From the NCBI RefSeq assembly GCF_000377785.1, contig NZ_KB898724.1, positions 310,001-374,000 on the forward strand: DNA of 64,000 nt, in the 5' to 3' direction. The translations under genes were made by a program, and so were the position numbers. Positions 8,657 through 18,029 of the stretch are shown piece by piece (position 1 is the stretch's first letter; each line of letters starts with the position of its first letter). The stretch comes from Thioalkalivibrio sp. ALJ24. GTDB taxonomy: Bacteria > Pseudomonadota > Gammaproteobacteria > Ectothiorhodospirales > Ectothiorhodospiraceae. The notes below the pieces were generated by a model. The model did not search any database. It had not been told where the DNA came from and worked only from the letters and a program-made list of their open reading frames with translations.

Positions 8657-9133
8657 ATGGGTTTTGCCCTTTCCGAGATGCAGCTGAGCAGTCCCGAATT
8701 CGGGCCGCGCGGGCCCATCCCGGCCCGGTACACCGGCGAGGGCGAGGATGTCTCCCCGCCGCTGGCGTGGCGCGGCGCACCCGAGGGGACCCGTGGATTC
8801 GCGATCCTCTGTCACGATCCCGATGCCCCGCTGGTCAAGCCCGGGTCTTATGGCTTCGTGCACTGGGTACTGTACAACCTCCCGCCCGATGTCACCGAGC
8901 TGGAGGCCGGTACCTCGCTGGGGACCACCGGGCACACGGACTTTGACCGCAACGGTTACGGCGGGCCGATGCCCCCGGGCGGTCATGGGGTGCATCACTA
9001 TTTTTTCTGGGTCATGGCCCTGGATGCCGATCTGCAGGCCCCGCCCGGACTGACCATGGAGCAGTTCCTGGAGCGTGCCGAACCGCACGTGATCGCCATG
9101 AACCGGCTGGTGGGTACCTACACCCGCGACTGA
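8657..9133 (+). CDS. YbhB/YbcL family Raf-kinase-inhibitor-like protein
   Basis: 158 residues with a good AGGAGG-like site before the ATG at 8657. It has the PEBP fold signatures: the PPLAWRGAPEGT entry strand, the CHDPDAP motif, FVHWVLYNLPP and GGHGVHHYFFWVMAL. Bacterial YbhB/YbcL proteins have a small anion-binding pocket and mostly unknown roles. The expected residues D of DPDAP and H of HWVLYN are present. It converges with the RNA ligase gene; the two stop codons sit inside one 15-base palindrome. Confidence 0.9.
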   Translation: MGFALSEMQLSSPEFGPRGPIPARYTGEGEDVSPPLAWRGAPEGTRGFAILCHDPDAPLVKPGSYGFVHWVLYNLPPDVTELEAGTSLGTTGHTDFDRNGYGGPMPPGGHGVHHYFFWVMALDADLQAPPGLTMEQFLERAEPHVIAMNRLVGTYTRD

Positions 9134-9141
9134 TTCAGTCG
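9127..9141. repeat. Palindrome spanning two convergent stop codons
   Basis: CGACTGA and TCAGTCG flank a single T. The plus-strand TGA at 9131-9133 ends the YbhB-like gene and the minus-strand TGA at 9137-9135 ends the RNA ligase gene. The one-base loop is too tight for a good terminator. It is probably a by-product of both genes ending in similar codons. Confidence 0.4.
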
Positions 9142-10244
9142 AACTGGGAGTCGCCGCGCAGGGCCGAGGCCAGGGTGCCGGTCATGCGGTCGAAGCGGCG
9201 CTCCAGATCCACCCGCCAGTAGCCCTCCCGCGCGCCCGATTCGGGCTGCGGGCTGGCGGGGTCGACGCGCACGTGGCGCCCGCCGGTGGCGCGCATGTGC
9301 TCGATGAAGCGCAGGGCGTTGGCATGCTCGCGGAAACGGCAGCGGTAGTGCTGACCGACGTGGCCGATCCGCTCGCTGGAGGCCACCGCGTCGGCCATGC
9401 CCTCGAGGAAGGCGCGCCCCAGGGCGCGCTCGATCTCCGGATCCCCGGTACGTCCGTGCTCGGTGAGGAAGATCGCCAGGCGCATCAGCCGATGGGTGAA
9501 ATACTCCGGTGGCAGGTCCAGCAGCTGTCCGCCGCAGACCCGGATGTCGTTGATGCAGGACCGGCCGGTCACGTATTTGGCGCGCACGCCGTTGTCCTCG
9601 GCCTTCAGCACCAGTCCTTCCACGCCGCGCGAATCCAGCTCCAGGATCTGCTCGCGCAGGGGCTCGGGATCGTCCGGGTGGAACCGCCCGTGCTGCGGCG
9701 GCAGGGGCAGAGCAAAACGTTCGGCCATGCCCCGGGTCTTGGCATGCGGCAGGAAGCCCGCGTGGTCGCGGCGCATCATGTCGAACACGAACACTCCGAT
9801 GTCGTCCTCCACCTGGGCGCTGGTGCCCTCCATGTACGGGGTGTCGGGCCCGGCGATCTCGGCGCACAGGATCAGCTCCGGGTCTTCCTCGAATACCCGC
9901 GGATCGATGAAATCCGGCACCCGGTCGGTGGCGAACGGGCACACGAAGCCGCCGCGCGAGAAGGCGTAGATCGCGTCGCCCTCGCGCAGGATGCGCACGT
10001 TGAAGCCGTCGATCTTCTCCTCGGCGTGGAACGGTCCGTCGAACTGGCGCGGCAGGCCGGCGGCCAGCGACTGGATGCGGGCGATGGACGGGTAGGCGGG
10101 CAGCACGCGCCCGCCCGGCAGCACCACGCTGCCGCGTGCGAAGCCGCCGACGCTCTCCAGCAGGCGGTAGGAGGTCAGGTCCGCGAACTGCTGCTCGCGG
10201 GCGCGGCCCTGTTCCAGGGCCTGTTCCAGGGTTGCGGCGTCCAT
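9135..10244 (-). CDS. ATP-dependent RNA ligase, archaeal Rnl3 (Pab1020/MthRnl) type
   Basis: 369 residues from the ATG at 10244. It is a nucleotidyltransferase-superfamily ligase: motif I with the lysine nucleophile K77 in EEKIDGFNVRI, a CAEIAGPDTPY block near 128, motif IV EGLVLKAE (209-216) and motif V AKYV (222-225). The KIDGFN form and the long alpha-helical C-terminal dimerisation region match the homodimeric RNA ligases first described in Pyrococcus and Methanothermobacter, which seal or circularise single-stranded RNA. The bacterial role is unknown. There is no RtcA/RtcB or toxin gene beside it. It ends a gene pair with the Na/Pi transporter. Confidence 0.85.
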   Translation of the reverse strand: MDAATLEQALEQGRAREQQFADLTSYRLLESVGGFARGSVVLPGGRVLPAYPSIARIQSLAAGLPRQFDGPFHAEEKIDGFNVRILREGDAIYAFSRGGFVCPFATDRVPDFIDPRVFEEDPELILCAEIAGPDTPYMEGTSAQVEDDIGVFVFDMMRRDHAGFLPHAKTRGMAERFALPLPPQHGRFHPDDPEPLREQILELDSRGVEGLVLKAEDNGVRAKYVTGRSCINDIRVCGGQLLDLPPEYFTHRLMRLAIFLTEHGRTGDPEIERALGRAFLEGMADAVASSERIGHVGQHYRCRFREHANALRFIEHMRATGGRHVRVDPASPQPESGAREGYWRVDLERRFDRMTGTLASALRGDSQFD

Positions 10245-10294
10245 GCCCCAGTGTATCGCCCCGGCTGCGGGCGCGTACATCGCGCCGGCACGCC

Positions 10295-11956
10295 TCAGCC
10301 CGGCCCGTTGCCGGCGAGGGCGTGCAGGGCGGTCCCGCGCTCGTGCGCCCGGGCTGCCTGACCGGCCAGGCGCCGGGCGAGGCTGATGATACGCAGCTGG
10401 CGGTCCATCTCCGCCATCGACAGCGCGCCGAAGGTGCCCTCGCGCAGCAGCGCCGCCTTGAGTTCCTGATAGGCGGCTTCAACGTCCTCCACCGCGCGGG
10501 ACACCTCCTCCGCGGGCGTCCCGGCCGTCTCCTCGTCGGCCTCCAGGCGGGCCCAGTCCAGGGCGCGGATCACGCGGCCCTGCCAGGCACGGCGCCGCGC
10601 GGTCATCTCCGCAGTGGTGTCGTCGCTGGCGTTACGGCGCAGTTCGGCGATCTCGGCGGCGCGCGCGGCGATGTCCTGATGGTAGCGGGCGACCCGCACC
10701 GCCTCGGCGATCCCTTCGGCCGTGGCGTCCGCCATCGATACCCGACCGGCGCGGTTCGCGAACTCGCCGATGGCCTCCACCAGTCGTTCGACGACGTCGA
10801 GCCGCTGACGCAGGCCCGATTCGGCCGGCGGGGTCTCGGCGAGGGCGTCGCGCGCCATGCGGTAGGCCAGTTCGCCGGCGCGGTCGACCTCCATGGTGAG
10901 TGACTGCAGGGCCAGTTCCGGGACCCGGGCGCTGCTGTCGTCGAGGTGGCGGGGCCGGGCCTCGTCCAGATCCGCGCCGCCGAAGTGGCGCTGCAGCCGC
11001 CGGATCATCGGTCGGGCCAGCGGGATCATCAGGATCACGCCGAGCACGTTGAACGCGGTGTGGAACAGCGCCAGCAGCATGGCCGGGGCGGGGGCGGCCT
11101 CCGGTCCGCCCCAGGTCCATTCAATGGCGGCAAGGAACCATGGCAGCATCAGCAGGGCCACGATCGCGGTCAGGCCGTTGAACAGTACGTGTGCGGCGGC
11201 CACGCGCTTGGCGTTGGCGGTGGCGCCGATCACCACCAGCACCGCCTTGACCGTGGTCCCGAGGTTGGAGCCGATGACCGCGGCGGCGGCCGCCTCCAGG
11301 GGGATCGCGCCGCTCATCGCGGCGGTCAGGGCCATGGCCATGGCCGCCGACGAGCTCTGCATGGCCAGCGTCAGCAGCATGCCGATGGCGACCATGATCA
11401 CCAGGCCGAGGAAGCCGGGGCGTGCCAGCGCCCCCAGGTCCACGGTGTCGCCGAGATCCACGAAAGTGACCCGCAGCACGTCGATGCCGAGGAACAGCAG
11501 GCCGAACCCCGCGAGCGCGAGCCCCAGGTAGGGCAGGCGCGTGCCGCGGGTGATGATGTACATCAGCGCGCCCGCGCCAATCGCCGGCAGGGCAAAGGCC
11601 TCGATGCGGATCTCAAGCCCGAGGATGGACACCAGCCAGCCGGTCACGGTGGTGCCCACATTGGAACCGAAGATGACCCAGACCGACTGGCCGAGGGTCA
11701 GCAGGCCCGCGTTGGCGAAGCCGATGATCGCCAGGGTGACGGCGCTGGAGGACTGCACCAGCGCGGTCACGCCCACGCCGGTGGCCAGCGCCCGGCTGCG
11801 GCTGCGGGTCCAGCTGCCGAGGATCCGGCGCAGGGCCTTGCCCCCGGCGGTGCGCAGACCGTCGGTGAGCAGGTGCATGCCCAGCAGGAACAGGCCCAGT
11901 CCGCCGAGGAAGCCGGCGATCAGCGCGAGGGCGCCGGTTTCGGGGGCACCGGTCAT
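10295..11956 (-). CDS. Na+/phosphate cotransporter with C-terminal PhoU-like domain
   Basis: 553 residues. Two inverted NaPi-II repeats each carry the hallmark QSSS motif (68-71 and 200-203) followed by GSNVGTT or GSNLGTT. About eight membrane segments occupy residues 8-320. The remainder is a soluble helical PhoU-like domain, often found on bacterial NptA/YjbB-type proteins. It imports, or under some conditions exports, phosphate with sodium, which fits a saline habitat. It lies between the beta-CASP RNase and the RNA ligase on the same strand but with gaps of 33-50 bases, so operon membership is only possible. Confidence 0.93.
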   Translation of the reverse strand: MTGAPETGALALIAGFLGGLGLFLLGMHLLTDGLRTAGGKALRRILGSWTRSRSRALATGVGVTALVQSSSAVTLAIIGFANAGLLTLGQSVWVIFGSNVGTTVTGWLVSILGLEIRIEAFALPAIGAGALMYIITRGTRLPYLGLALAGFGLLFLGIDVLRVTFVDLGDTVDLGALARPGFLGLVIMVAIGMLLTLAMQSSSAAMAMALTAAMSGAIPLEAAAAAVIGSNLGTTVKAVLVVIGATANAKRVAAAHVLFNGLTAIVALLMLPWFLAAIEWTWGGPEAAPAPAMLLALFHTAFNVLGVILMIPLARPMIRRLQRHFGGADLDEARPRHLDDSSARVPELALQSLTMEVDRAGELAYRMARDALAETPPAESGLRQRLDVVERLVEAIGEFANRAGRVSMADATAEGIAEAVRVARYHQDIAARAAEIAELRRNASDDTTAEMTARRRAWQGRVIRALDWARLEADEETAGTPAEEVSRAVEDVEAAYQELKAALLREGTFGALSMAEMDRQLRIISLARRLAGQAARAHERGTALHALAGNGPG

Positions 11957-11989
11957 GGGTGTGCCCCTGCGCCCGGGATCGGGCGGCGG

Positions 11990-13387
11990 CTACAGCTCGA
12001 TGGTGTCACCATAGTCCGGGATGCGGGCATCCAGTTCGCGGTCGCGCAGGGCCTTTGCCAGCGCCTCGCGCGCCTCCGGTTCGCCGTGTACCAGATGGAA
12101 GACCGGCCGTTCCCGAAAGGCCGCCGCCCAGTCGATCAGCTGTGACTGGCCGGCATGCGCGGAGAGCCCGCCCAGGGTGTGCACATGGCCCTTCACCGCG
12201 ATGTCCTCGCCATGAATCTTCACCGAACGGGCCCCATCCACCAGTCGCCGACCCAGGGTCCCGGCGGCCTGAAAGCCCACGATGACCAGATGCGTGCTGC
12301 GGCGCTCGAGGTTGTATTTCAGATGGTGGCGGATGCGCCCGCCGTTGCACATCCCGGCCCCGGCGATGATGATCGCGCCGCCGGAGATGCGGTTGATGGC
12401 CATGGATTCTTCCACCGTGCGGGTGAACTGCAGCGGCGGGAGGTATTCCCGGGTGTTGCCGTTGGCCGCCTCATGCAGGCGGTCCAGGTCCTCGGAATTG
12501 AGGGCGTCGCGGCAGCGTGCGTACAGCTCGGTGACGCGGATGCCCATCGGGCTGTCGAGGAAGATCTTCTGCTGCGGCACGCGCCCGGCGTGGTGCAGCA
12601 GGCCGAGGTGATAGAGGATCTCCTGGGTACGGCCCACGGCGAAGGCCGGGATCAGCACGTTGCCGCCGTCGTCCCAGGCCTCCTGCAGGATCTGCGCGAA
12701 CTCGTCGATGGTTTCTTCCAGCGGGCGATGGTCGCGGTCGCCGTAGGTACTCTCCAGCAGGACGTGGTCGGCGCGTTCCAGACGCTCCGGGTCGTGCATC
12801 AGGGCCGAATCGGGGTTGCCGAGGTCGCCGGAGAAGACCAGCCGCCGCTCGCGGCCGCCGGAGGATACCACCAGCTCGACGATCGCGGCCCCGAGGATGT
12901 GGCCGGCGTCGTGGAAGGTCAGGCGCGCGCCGCCCTCCAGATGCCGGGTTTTCCCGTAGTTCAGGGTCTCGCACAGCTCGAGCGCGGTCTCCACGTCCTG
13001 TTCGTCGTACAGCGGTTCCAGCAGCTCGCGGTCGTTGCGTGCGCGCCACTTGTTCTCCCACTCGATGTCCTTCGCCATCACGAAGGCCGAGTCGCGCAGC
13101 ATGATGTCCAGCAGTTCGAGGGTGCCGGGGGTGCAGTAGACCGGCCCGCGAAAGCCGTCGCGTACCAGTTTCGGCAGCAGGCCCGAGTGGTCCAGATGGC
13201 CGTGCGACAGGATCACGGCGTCGGTGTTCGCGGCCACCTCGGCCAGCGAGGCGCGATTATGCTCGTCGGCGTCGCTGCCGCCCTGCTGCATGCCGCATTC
13301 GAGCAGGTAACGGGCGTGGTCGGTATCGATGCGATAGCGCGAACCGGTGACCTCGCCGGTGGCGCCCTGAAAGGTAAGCTGTGCCAT
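11990..13387 (-). CDS. Beta-CASP metallo-beta-lactamase RNase (CPSF/YSH1-like)
   Basis: 465 residues. The di-zinc motif HGHLDH is at 62-67. It is followed by the AGHILGAA histidine region, FSGDLG, the ESTYGDRDH block and the beta-CASP motifs including GAGMCNGGRIRHHL and the late GGLSAHAGQ. This family cleaves RNA endo- or exonucleolytically in the cytoplasm. The ATG at 13387 begins MAQLTFQGATGEVTGS, the typical N-terminus. The PII-like gene ends 40 bases upstream on the same strand. Confidence 0.93.
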   Translation of the reverse strand: MAQLTFQGATGEVTGSRYRIDTDHARYLLECGMQQGGSDADEHNRASLAEVAANTDAVILSHGHLDHSGLLPKLVRDGFRGPVYCTPGTLELLDIMLRDSAFVMAKDIEWENKWRARNDRELLEPLYDEQDVETALELCETLNYGKTRHLEGGARLTFHDAGHILGAAIVELVVSSGGRERRLVFSGDLGNPDSALMHDPERLERADHVLLESTYGDRDHRPLEETIDEFAQILQEAWDDGGNVLIPAFAVGRTQEILYHLGLLHHAGRVPQQKIFLDSPMGIRVTELYARCRDALNSEDLDRLHEAANGNTREYLPPLQFTRTVEESMAINRISGGAIIIAGAGMCNGGRIRHHLKYNLERRSTHLVIVGFQAAGTLGRRLVDGARSVKIHGEDIAVKGHVHTLGGLSAHAGQSQLIDWAAAFRERPVFHLVHGEPEAREALAKALRDRELDARIPDYGDTIEL

Positions 13388-13427
13388 GCCGCGCAGTGTA
13401 CCGGCTTTGCCCGGGCGGGCGCAGGGG

Positions 13428-14150
13428 TCAGTCGTCGCCGTCTTCCAGCAGCCGATCGATCTGCTCCGGCTTGAGTCCGGCCACCCCGCGCAGCGGCAGC
13501 ACCAGCCCCAGGCCGCGCCCGTGCGCGGTGAGCCCCAGCTCGGTGTCCAGCGTGGTGCGCAGGCGTTCGGCGTGGCCGGTCTCCAGTACCGCCAGCAGCA
13601 GGGTGCGGGCACCCTCGTAGTGCAGGCTGAGGATGCGCGGATGGTGGTCGGTGGTGGCGTTGCGCGCGTCCATGAGCGTCAGCCCGGCGCCGCCGCCCCG
13701 GCGCACGATCTCCACCGCCGCATCGCGATCGGCGTCCGGGAACATCACCGCCAGCAGTGCCAGCGGCAGCTCGGTGGCCGTCGGGGGCGGTTCGTGTCCG
13801 GGCGAGGCCGGGACCTGCGCCCGGGCACTGGCCATGTCCAGCAACGCCTCGGTGTCGTCGGAGGCTTCCAGGGTGAAGGCCAGCCCGTTGTAGGGCTGCA
13901 GCAGGTCGAGTTCGAGGTTCAGTCGCCGCGCGATGCGCTCGGCGCGCGCCGGATCGGTCTTCCAGAAGCACACCGATTCCAGTCCCTGGTAGGTCACGCC
14001 GAAAAAGCGCATGTGCTCGGGAAAGCCGATGCCGAAGCCTTCGTGCAGCGAGGGTTTCGGTGCGCCCTCCTCGGCGGCGATATGCACGGCACGTTCCTCC
14101 AGGTCGCCGGCGATCACGGCGACGAGCAGGGCAGGCAAAGGCTCGGTCAT
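13428..14150 (-). CDS. Tandem PII-like (GlnB-fold) protein
   Basis: 240 residues with two related halves, about 7-95 and 128-236. The second half matches the 115-residue PII-like protein at 59582 along its length: LAVMFPDADRDAAVEIVR against VAVLPDELEQKAVDAAR, LTLMDARN against VTIMDARG, YEGARTLLL against YEGSQSVLL, and VAGLKPEQIDRL against LAGIDRRQIDRF. The first half keeps the GVTYQGLESVCFW strand. It is therefore likely to fold as an internal dimer of GlnB-like domains. Ligand and partner are unknown. Classical T-loop uridylylation motifs are absent. The ATG at 14150 is preceded by GGAG. Confidence 0.72.
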   Translation of the reverse strand: MTEPLPALLVAVIAGDLEERAVHIAAEEGAPKPSLHEGFGIGFPEHMRFFGVTYQGLESVCFWKTDPARAERIARRLNLELDLLQPYNGLAFTLEASDDTEALLDMASARAQVPASPGHEPPPTATELPLALLAVMFPDADRDAAVEIVRRGGGAGLTLMDARNATTDHHPRILSLHYEGARTLLLAVLETGHAERLRTTLDTELGLTAHGRGLGLVLPLRGVAGLKPEQIDRLLEDGDD

Positions 14151-14220
14151 GGCTCCCTCCGGGTGGCCGCATACGGGCGGTTCGCCGCATGATAACGCAG
14201 GGAATCGAAAGGAGAGCGCC

Positions 14221-15486
14221 GTGCTGGATCCGTTTGTACCCGAGTCGAACATTGTCGAGATCCCGGATGCCGGGGCACTGTCGGCAGGAGGGGCGGCCGA
14301 TGTCGGCTGGACGCTGGACTGGAGCAGCGGCGAGGCCCGCCATCGCGAATGCCTTTACCTCCCGCGCCTGGATCCCGAACGGGATCTCTCGCCTGCCGGC
14401 ATGGGTTCCGGCCTGATCGGCAGCTCGCCGGGCGAGGTCTGCGAGTGGCCGGTGGCGTCCCTGATCCCGGCCGCCGATCCCGCTCGGGTCGTGGAGTTGC
14501 CGCCGACGGCCTTCAACCGGCGGCTGCGGCGCCACCGGGTGGTCGAGCCGCGGGCCGGAAGGTTCTATCCGCGGGCGTTCATCGCCGGGCATGCCGGGAT
14601 CGAGAAAGGGGACCGGGCCCTGTTTCGCGTGGGGGCCCTCGAAGAGGACCACCTGCTGGCGGACCTGAACCACCCCCTCGCGGGGCGCGAGCTGCGTCTG
14701 ACCGGTCGGGTGCTGTGCGTACATCCCGAAGGCCGCGAGGGGTCCCCGGTCGACGTGACCGGGCGGCTGACCGAACGCGGGCCCGGGATGCAGGCCCGCT
14801 GGCGCGGCGTGCCGACGGATTTCTGGAGCGGTGGCGCCTGCGAGCGGGAGGATCCGGCGGACGATGCGGCGTTCTACGCCCGGCCGCGCATGGTCCACCA
14901 TCTGGATGCCACCGCGCGTGCCGGGGTCGCGGCACTGTACGCCGCGCTGGTGCCGCCGGGGGCGCGGGTCCTGGATCTCATGGCGAGCTGGGCATCGCAT
15001 CTGGACGGGGTTGCCGAACCGGAGGCGGTCGTCGGTCTGGGCATGAACCGGGAAGAGCTGGCCGCGAACCCGCTGCTGAACCAGGCCTTGGTGCAGGACC
15101 TGAATACCCATCCCCGCCTGCCGTTCCCGGCGGACAGCCTGGACGCCGTGGTCTGTACCGCTTCGGTCGAGTATCTGACCCGGCCCGGCGCGGTCTTTGC
15201 TTCGGTGCGGGAGGTGCTGCGTCCCGGTGGCGTGTTCGTGGTGACGTTTTCGGATCGCTGTTTTCCCACCAAAGCGATTGCGGTCTGGGAACGGCTGTTC
15301 GACTTCGAGCGCATGGGGCTGGTGCTGGACCGGTTCCTGGAGGCGGGGTTCGTGGACCCGGCCACGTTCAGCCTGCGCGGTCTGCCGCGGCCCGCGGACG
15401 ACCCCTACGCCGGACGCCTGGATCACGCGGATCCGGTGTTTGCGGTCTGGGGCACAAGTCCCCACGGGGACGCTCTGAACCGGTAA
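14221..15486 (+). CDS. FKBP-like domain fused to SAM-dependent methyltransferase
   Basis: 421 residues, GTG start with AGGAG seven bases upstream. The region around residues 75-200 resembles a SlyD-type FKBP: the [14 protein letters not shown] entry, an [12 protein letters not shown] loop and [18 protein letters not shown], which is close to the SlyD [11 protein letters not shown] signature. Residues from about 235 form a class I methyltransferase: [12 protein letters not shown] as motif [13 protein letters not shown] as motif IV and [13 protein letters not shown] as motif V. The methyl acceptor is unknown. It may couple prolyl isomerisation or substrate holding to methylation. It is followed by ftsK on the same strand. 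Confidence 0.8.
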   Translation: MLDPFVPESNIVEIPDAGALSAGGAADVGWTLDWSSGEARHRECLYLPRLDPERDLSPAGMGSGLIGSSPGEVCEWPVASLIPAADPARVVELPPTAFNRRLRRHRVVEPRAGRFYPRAFIAGHAGIEKGDRALFRVGALEEDHLLADLNHPLAGRELRLTGRVLCVHPEGREGSPVDVTGRLTERGPGMQARWRGVPTDFWSGGACEREDPADDAAFYARPRMVHHLDATARAGVAALYAALVPPGARVLDLMASWASHLDGVAEPEAVVGLGMNREELAANPLLNQALVQDLNTHPRLPFPADSLDAVVCTASVEYLTRPGAVFASVREVLRPGGVFVVTFSDRCFPTKAIAVWERLFDFERMGLVLDRFLEAGFVDPATFSLRGLPRPADDPYAGRLDHADPVFAVWGTSPHGDALNR

Positions 15487-15541
15487 ACTGCACCCTGATT
15501 CGAGATGCCCGCGCTGGCGGGCCGGCACCGACGGGGAGCGC

Positions 15542-17950
15542 ATGGCCGCAAGCAAGGCCAAATCCACAGGCAAGGGGCAGAAATCCGGCCCGAAGTCGAG
15601 TCCGAAGGCCGATCAGGGCGCGGGCGCGAACAAGGGGCGCGGCCGCGCCGCCCGGACGGCGGAATCTCCGGGCCCCCCCACGCTCAGCGGGCAGCTGCTG
15701 CGCGGGCTGCGCGAGGGCGCGCTGCTGATCTTCGGCATGCTGGCGTTGTACCTGCTGGTGGCGCTGATCACCTACCACCCCGGGGACGCGGCCTGGTCGA
15801 CCACCGGCGACGGCGGCGGGACGCGCAACCTGGGCGGGACCGCCGGGGCGTGGTTCGCGGATATCGCCTTCCATCTGCTGGGCTACCTGGGCTATCTGAT
15901 CCCGCTGGCGGTGGCCGGCATCGGCTGGTGGCTGTTCCGTCACCGTCGGGATGCGCGCATGGCCAGCCCGCTGGAGGTGGCCCTGCGCGGTACTGCACTG
16001 GTGGTGGCGCTGATCGCCGGCTCGGCGCTGGCGGCCCTGCATCTGCTGCCGGGGGCGATGCCGGTGCACGCCGGCGGGATCCTCGGCGACCTGTTCGGGG
16101 GCTGGGCGGTCGCCGGGCTGGGGCTGGTCGGCGGCACGCTGGTGCTGCTGGCCCTGTTCCTCGCCGGGGTCACGCTGTTCACCGGGCTGTCGTGGTTTGC
16201 GCTGATGGACGGTCTGGGGCGTGCGCTGGTGCGCGGCTGGGAGGCCGCGAGAGCGCGGCTGGAGCTGGCGCGCGATCGCCGCATCGGCCGGCAGCAGCGG
16301 GCCGGGCGCGAAGAACGCGTGGAGAAGGAGCGCAAGCGCACCGCCGACCGTCCGCCGAAACGGGTGGAGCCCAAGGTCGAGGCCCCGCCGCCCAGCCCGC
16401 GGGTGGAGAAGGAAAAGCAGGTCCCGCTGTTCACCGCCGGCGAGGGCGCCGATCCGATCCCGCCGCTGGGCCTGCTGGACGAACCCCCGGCGGCCTCCGA
16501 GGGTCATTCGGAAGAGGCGCTGCAGGCACTGTCGCGACAGGTCGAGCTCAAGCTGAAGGACTTCGGCGTGGAGGTCGAGGTGGTCGCGGTGCAGCCGGGG
16601 CCGGTGATCACCCGCTTCGAACTGCAACCGGCCCCGGGGGTCAAGGCCTCGCGCATCTCCGGCCTGTCCACCGACCTGGCGCGTTCGCTGTCGGTGATCG
16701 CGGTGCGCATCGTCGAAGTGATCCCCGGGCGGTCCACCGTGGGGCTGGAGATCCCCAACGACAACCGCGAGATCGTCGCGCTCAGCGAGATCCTGCGTTC
16801 GGAGAAGTTCGACGCCGGCAAGTCGCCGCTGACCATGGCCCTGGGCAAGGACATCGGCGGCGCGCCGGTGATGGCCGATCTGGCGAAGATGCCGCATCTG
16901 CTGGTGGCCGGCACCACCGGTTCCGGCAAGTCGGTGGGCGTCAACGCGATGCTGCTGTCGCTGCTGTACAAGGCCACGCCGGAAGAGGTGCGGCTGATCC
17001 TGATCGACCCCAAGATGCTGGAGCTGTCGGTCTACGAGGGCATCCCGCATCTGCTGTGCCCGGTGGTTACCGACATGAAGGACGCCTCCAACGCCCTGCG
17101 CTGGGCGGTGGGGGAGATGGAACGGCGCTACAAGCTGATGTCCGCGATGGGGGTACGCAACATCGGCGGCTTCAACAAGAAGGTGCGCGACGCGCGCGCC
17201 GCCGGCGAGCCGCTGAAGGACCCGCTGTTCGACCCGGCGCAGTCGGTCACCGAGACCGAGGCGCCGGACCTGGAGCCGCTGCCGTTCATCGTGATCGTGG
17301 TCGACGAGTTCGCCGACATGATGATGGTGGTGGGCAAGAAGGTGGAGGAGCTGATTGCGCGCCTGGCGCAGAAAGCGCGCGCGGCCGGGCTGCACCTGAT
17401 CCTGGCGACCCAGCGGCCGTCGGTGGACGTGATCACCGGCCTGATCAAGGCCAACATCCCCAGCCGCATCGCCTTCCAGGTGTCCTCGCGGGTGGACTCG
17501 CGCACCATCCTCGACCAGATGGGGGCGGAGCACCTGCTGGGGCATGGCGACATGCTCTACCTGCCGCCGGGCAAGGCCATGCCGGAGCGCGTGCACGGGG
17601 CGTTCGTGGGCGATAACGAGGTGCACCAGGTGGTGGAGTACCTCAAGTCCACCGGCGAACCCGACTACAACGAGGCGATCCTCGACGAGCCGGAGGCCGG
17701 CGCGGCGGCGATCCCGGGTCTGGAATCGGGTGAAGGGAACGATTCGGAAGCCGATCCGCTCTATGACCAGGCGGTGCAGATCGTCACCGAGTCGCGCAAG
17801 GCCTCGATCTCGTATGTGCAGCGACGGCTGAAGATCGGGTACAACCGCGCCGCGCGCATGGTCGAGGACATGGAGGCCGCCGGGCTGGTCAGCCCGGTGC
17901 AGTCCAACGGCAACCGTGAGGTGCTGGTGCCCGACCGCTCGCAGGAGTGA
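15542..17950 (+). CDS. ftsK: DNA translocase FtsK
   Basis: 802 residues. A Lys/Gly-rich N-terminus is followed by four membrane segments (about 60-225), a charged Pro/Lys-rich linker, and the RecA-type motor with Walker A GTTGSGKS (457-464) and an [12 protein letters not shown] Walker B. The C-terminal gamma winged-helix domain ([18 protein letters not shown] onwards) reads the polar KOPS sequences. It anchors at the septum, pumps chromosome termini and activates XerCD at dif. The linker is shorter than in E. coli FtsK. It heads an ftsK-lolA-rarA series, the usual gammaproteobacterial order. Confidence 0.97.
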   Translation: MAASKAKSTGKGQKSGPKSSPKADQGAGANKGRGRAARTAESPGPPTLSGQLLRGLREGALLIFGMLALYLLVALITYHPGDAAWSTTGDGGGTRNLGGTAGAWFADIAFHLLGYLGYLIPLAVAGIGWWLFRHRRDARMASPLEVALRGTALVVALIAGSALAALHLLPGAMPVHAGGILGDLFGGWAVAGLGLVGGTLVLLALFLAGVTLFTGLSWFALMDGLGRALVRGWEAARARLELARDRRIGRQQRAGREERVEKERKRTADRPPKRVEPKVEAPPPSPRVEKEKQVPLFTAGEGADPIPPLGLLDEPPAASEGHSEEALQALSRQVELKLKDFGVEVEVVAVQPGPVITRFELQPAPGVKASRISGLSTDLARSLSVIAVRIVEVIPGRSTVGLEIPNDNREIVALSEILRSEKFDAGKSPLTMALGKDIGGAPVMADLAKMPHLLVAGTTGSGKSVGVNAMLLSLLYKATPEEVRLILIDPKMLELSVYEGIPHLLCPVVTDMKDASNALRWAVGEMERRYKLMSAMGVRNIGGFNKKVRDARAAGEPLKDPLFDPAQSVTETEAPDLEPLPFIVIVVDEFADMMMVVGKKVEELIARLAQKARAAGLHLILATQRPSVDVITGLIKANIPSRIAFQVSSRVDSRTILDQMGAEHLLGHGDMLYLPPGKAMPERVHGAFVGDNEVHQVVEYLKSTGEPDYNEAILDEPEAGAAAIPGLESGEGNDSEADPLYDQAVQIVTESRKASISYVQRRLKIGYNRAARMVEDMEAAGLVSPVQSNGNREVLVPDRSQE

Positions 17951-18029
17951 CGACCCCGCCGCCGCAGTCATCCGGGGTTAAGCCGGGCACACGCAATCTG
18001 TCGATCCAGAAAGACTCAACGGAGACCGC

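Noticed and set aside
9127-9141. Palindrome over the stops of the YbhB-like and RNA ligase genes as a terminator
   Set aside because: The one-base loop cannot form a normal hairpin and no T-run follows; both genes simply end in similar codons. Kept only as a repeat.
15505-17616. Long open frame overlapping ftsK in another phase (and many similar long frames on both strands)
   Set aside because: In high-GC DNA the alternative phases stay open by composition. Their translations are Arg/Gly/Ala/Pro-rich without domains, and they overlap well-supported genes.
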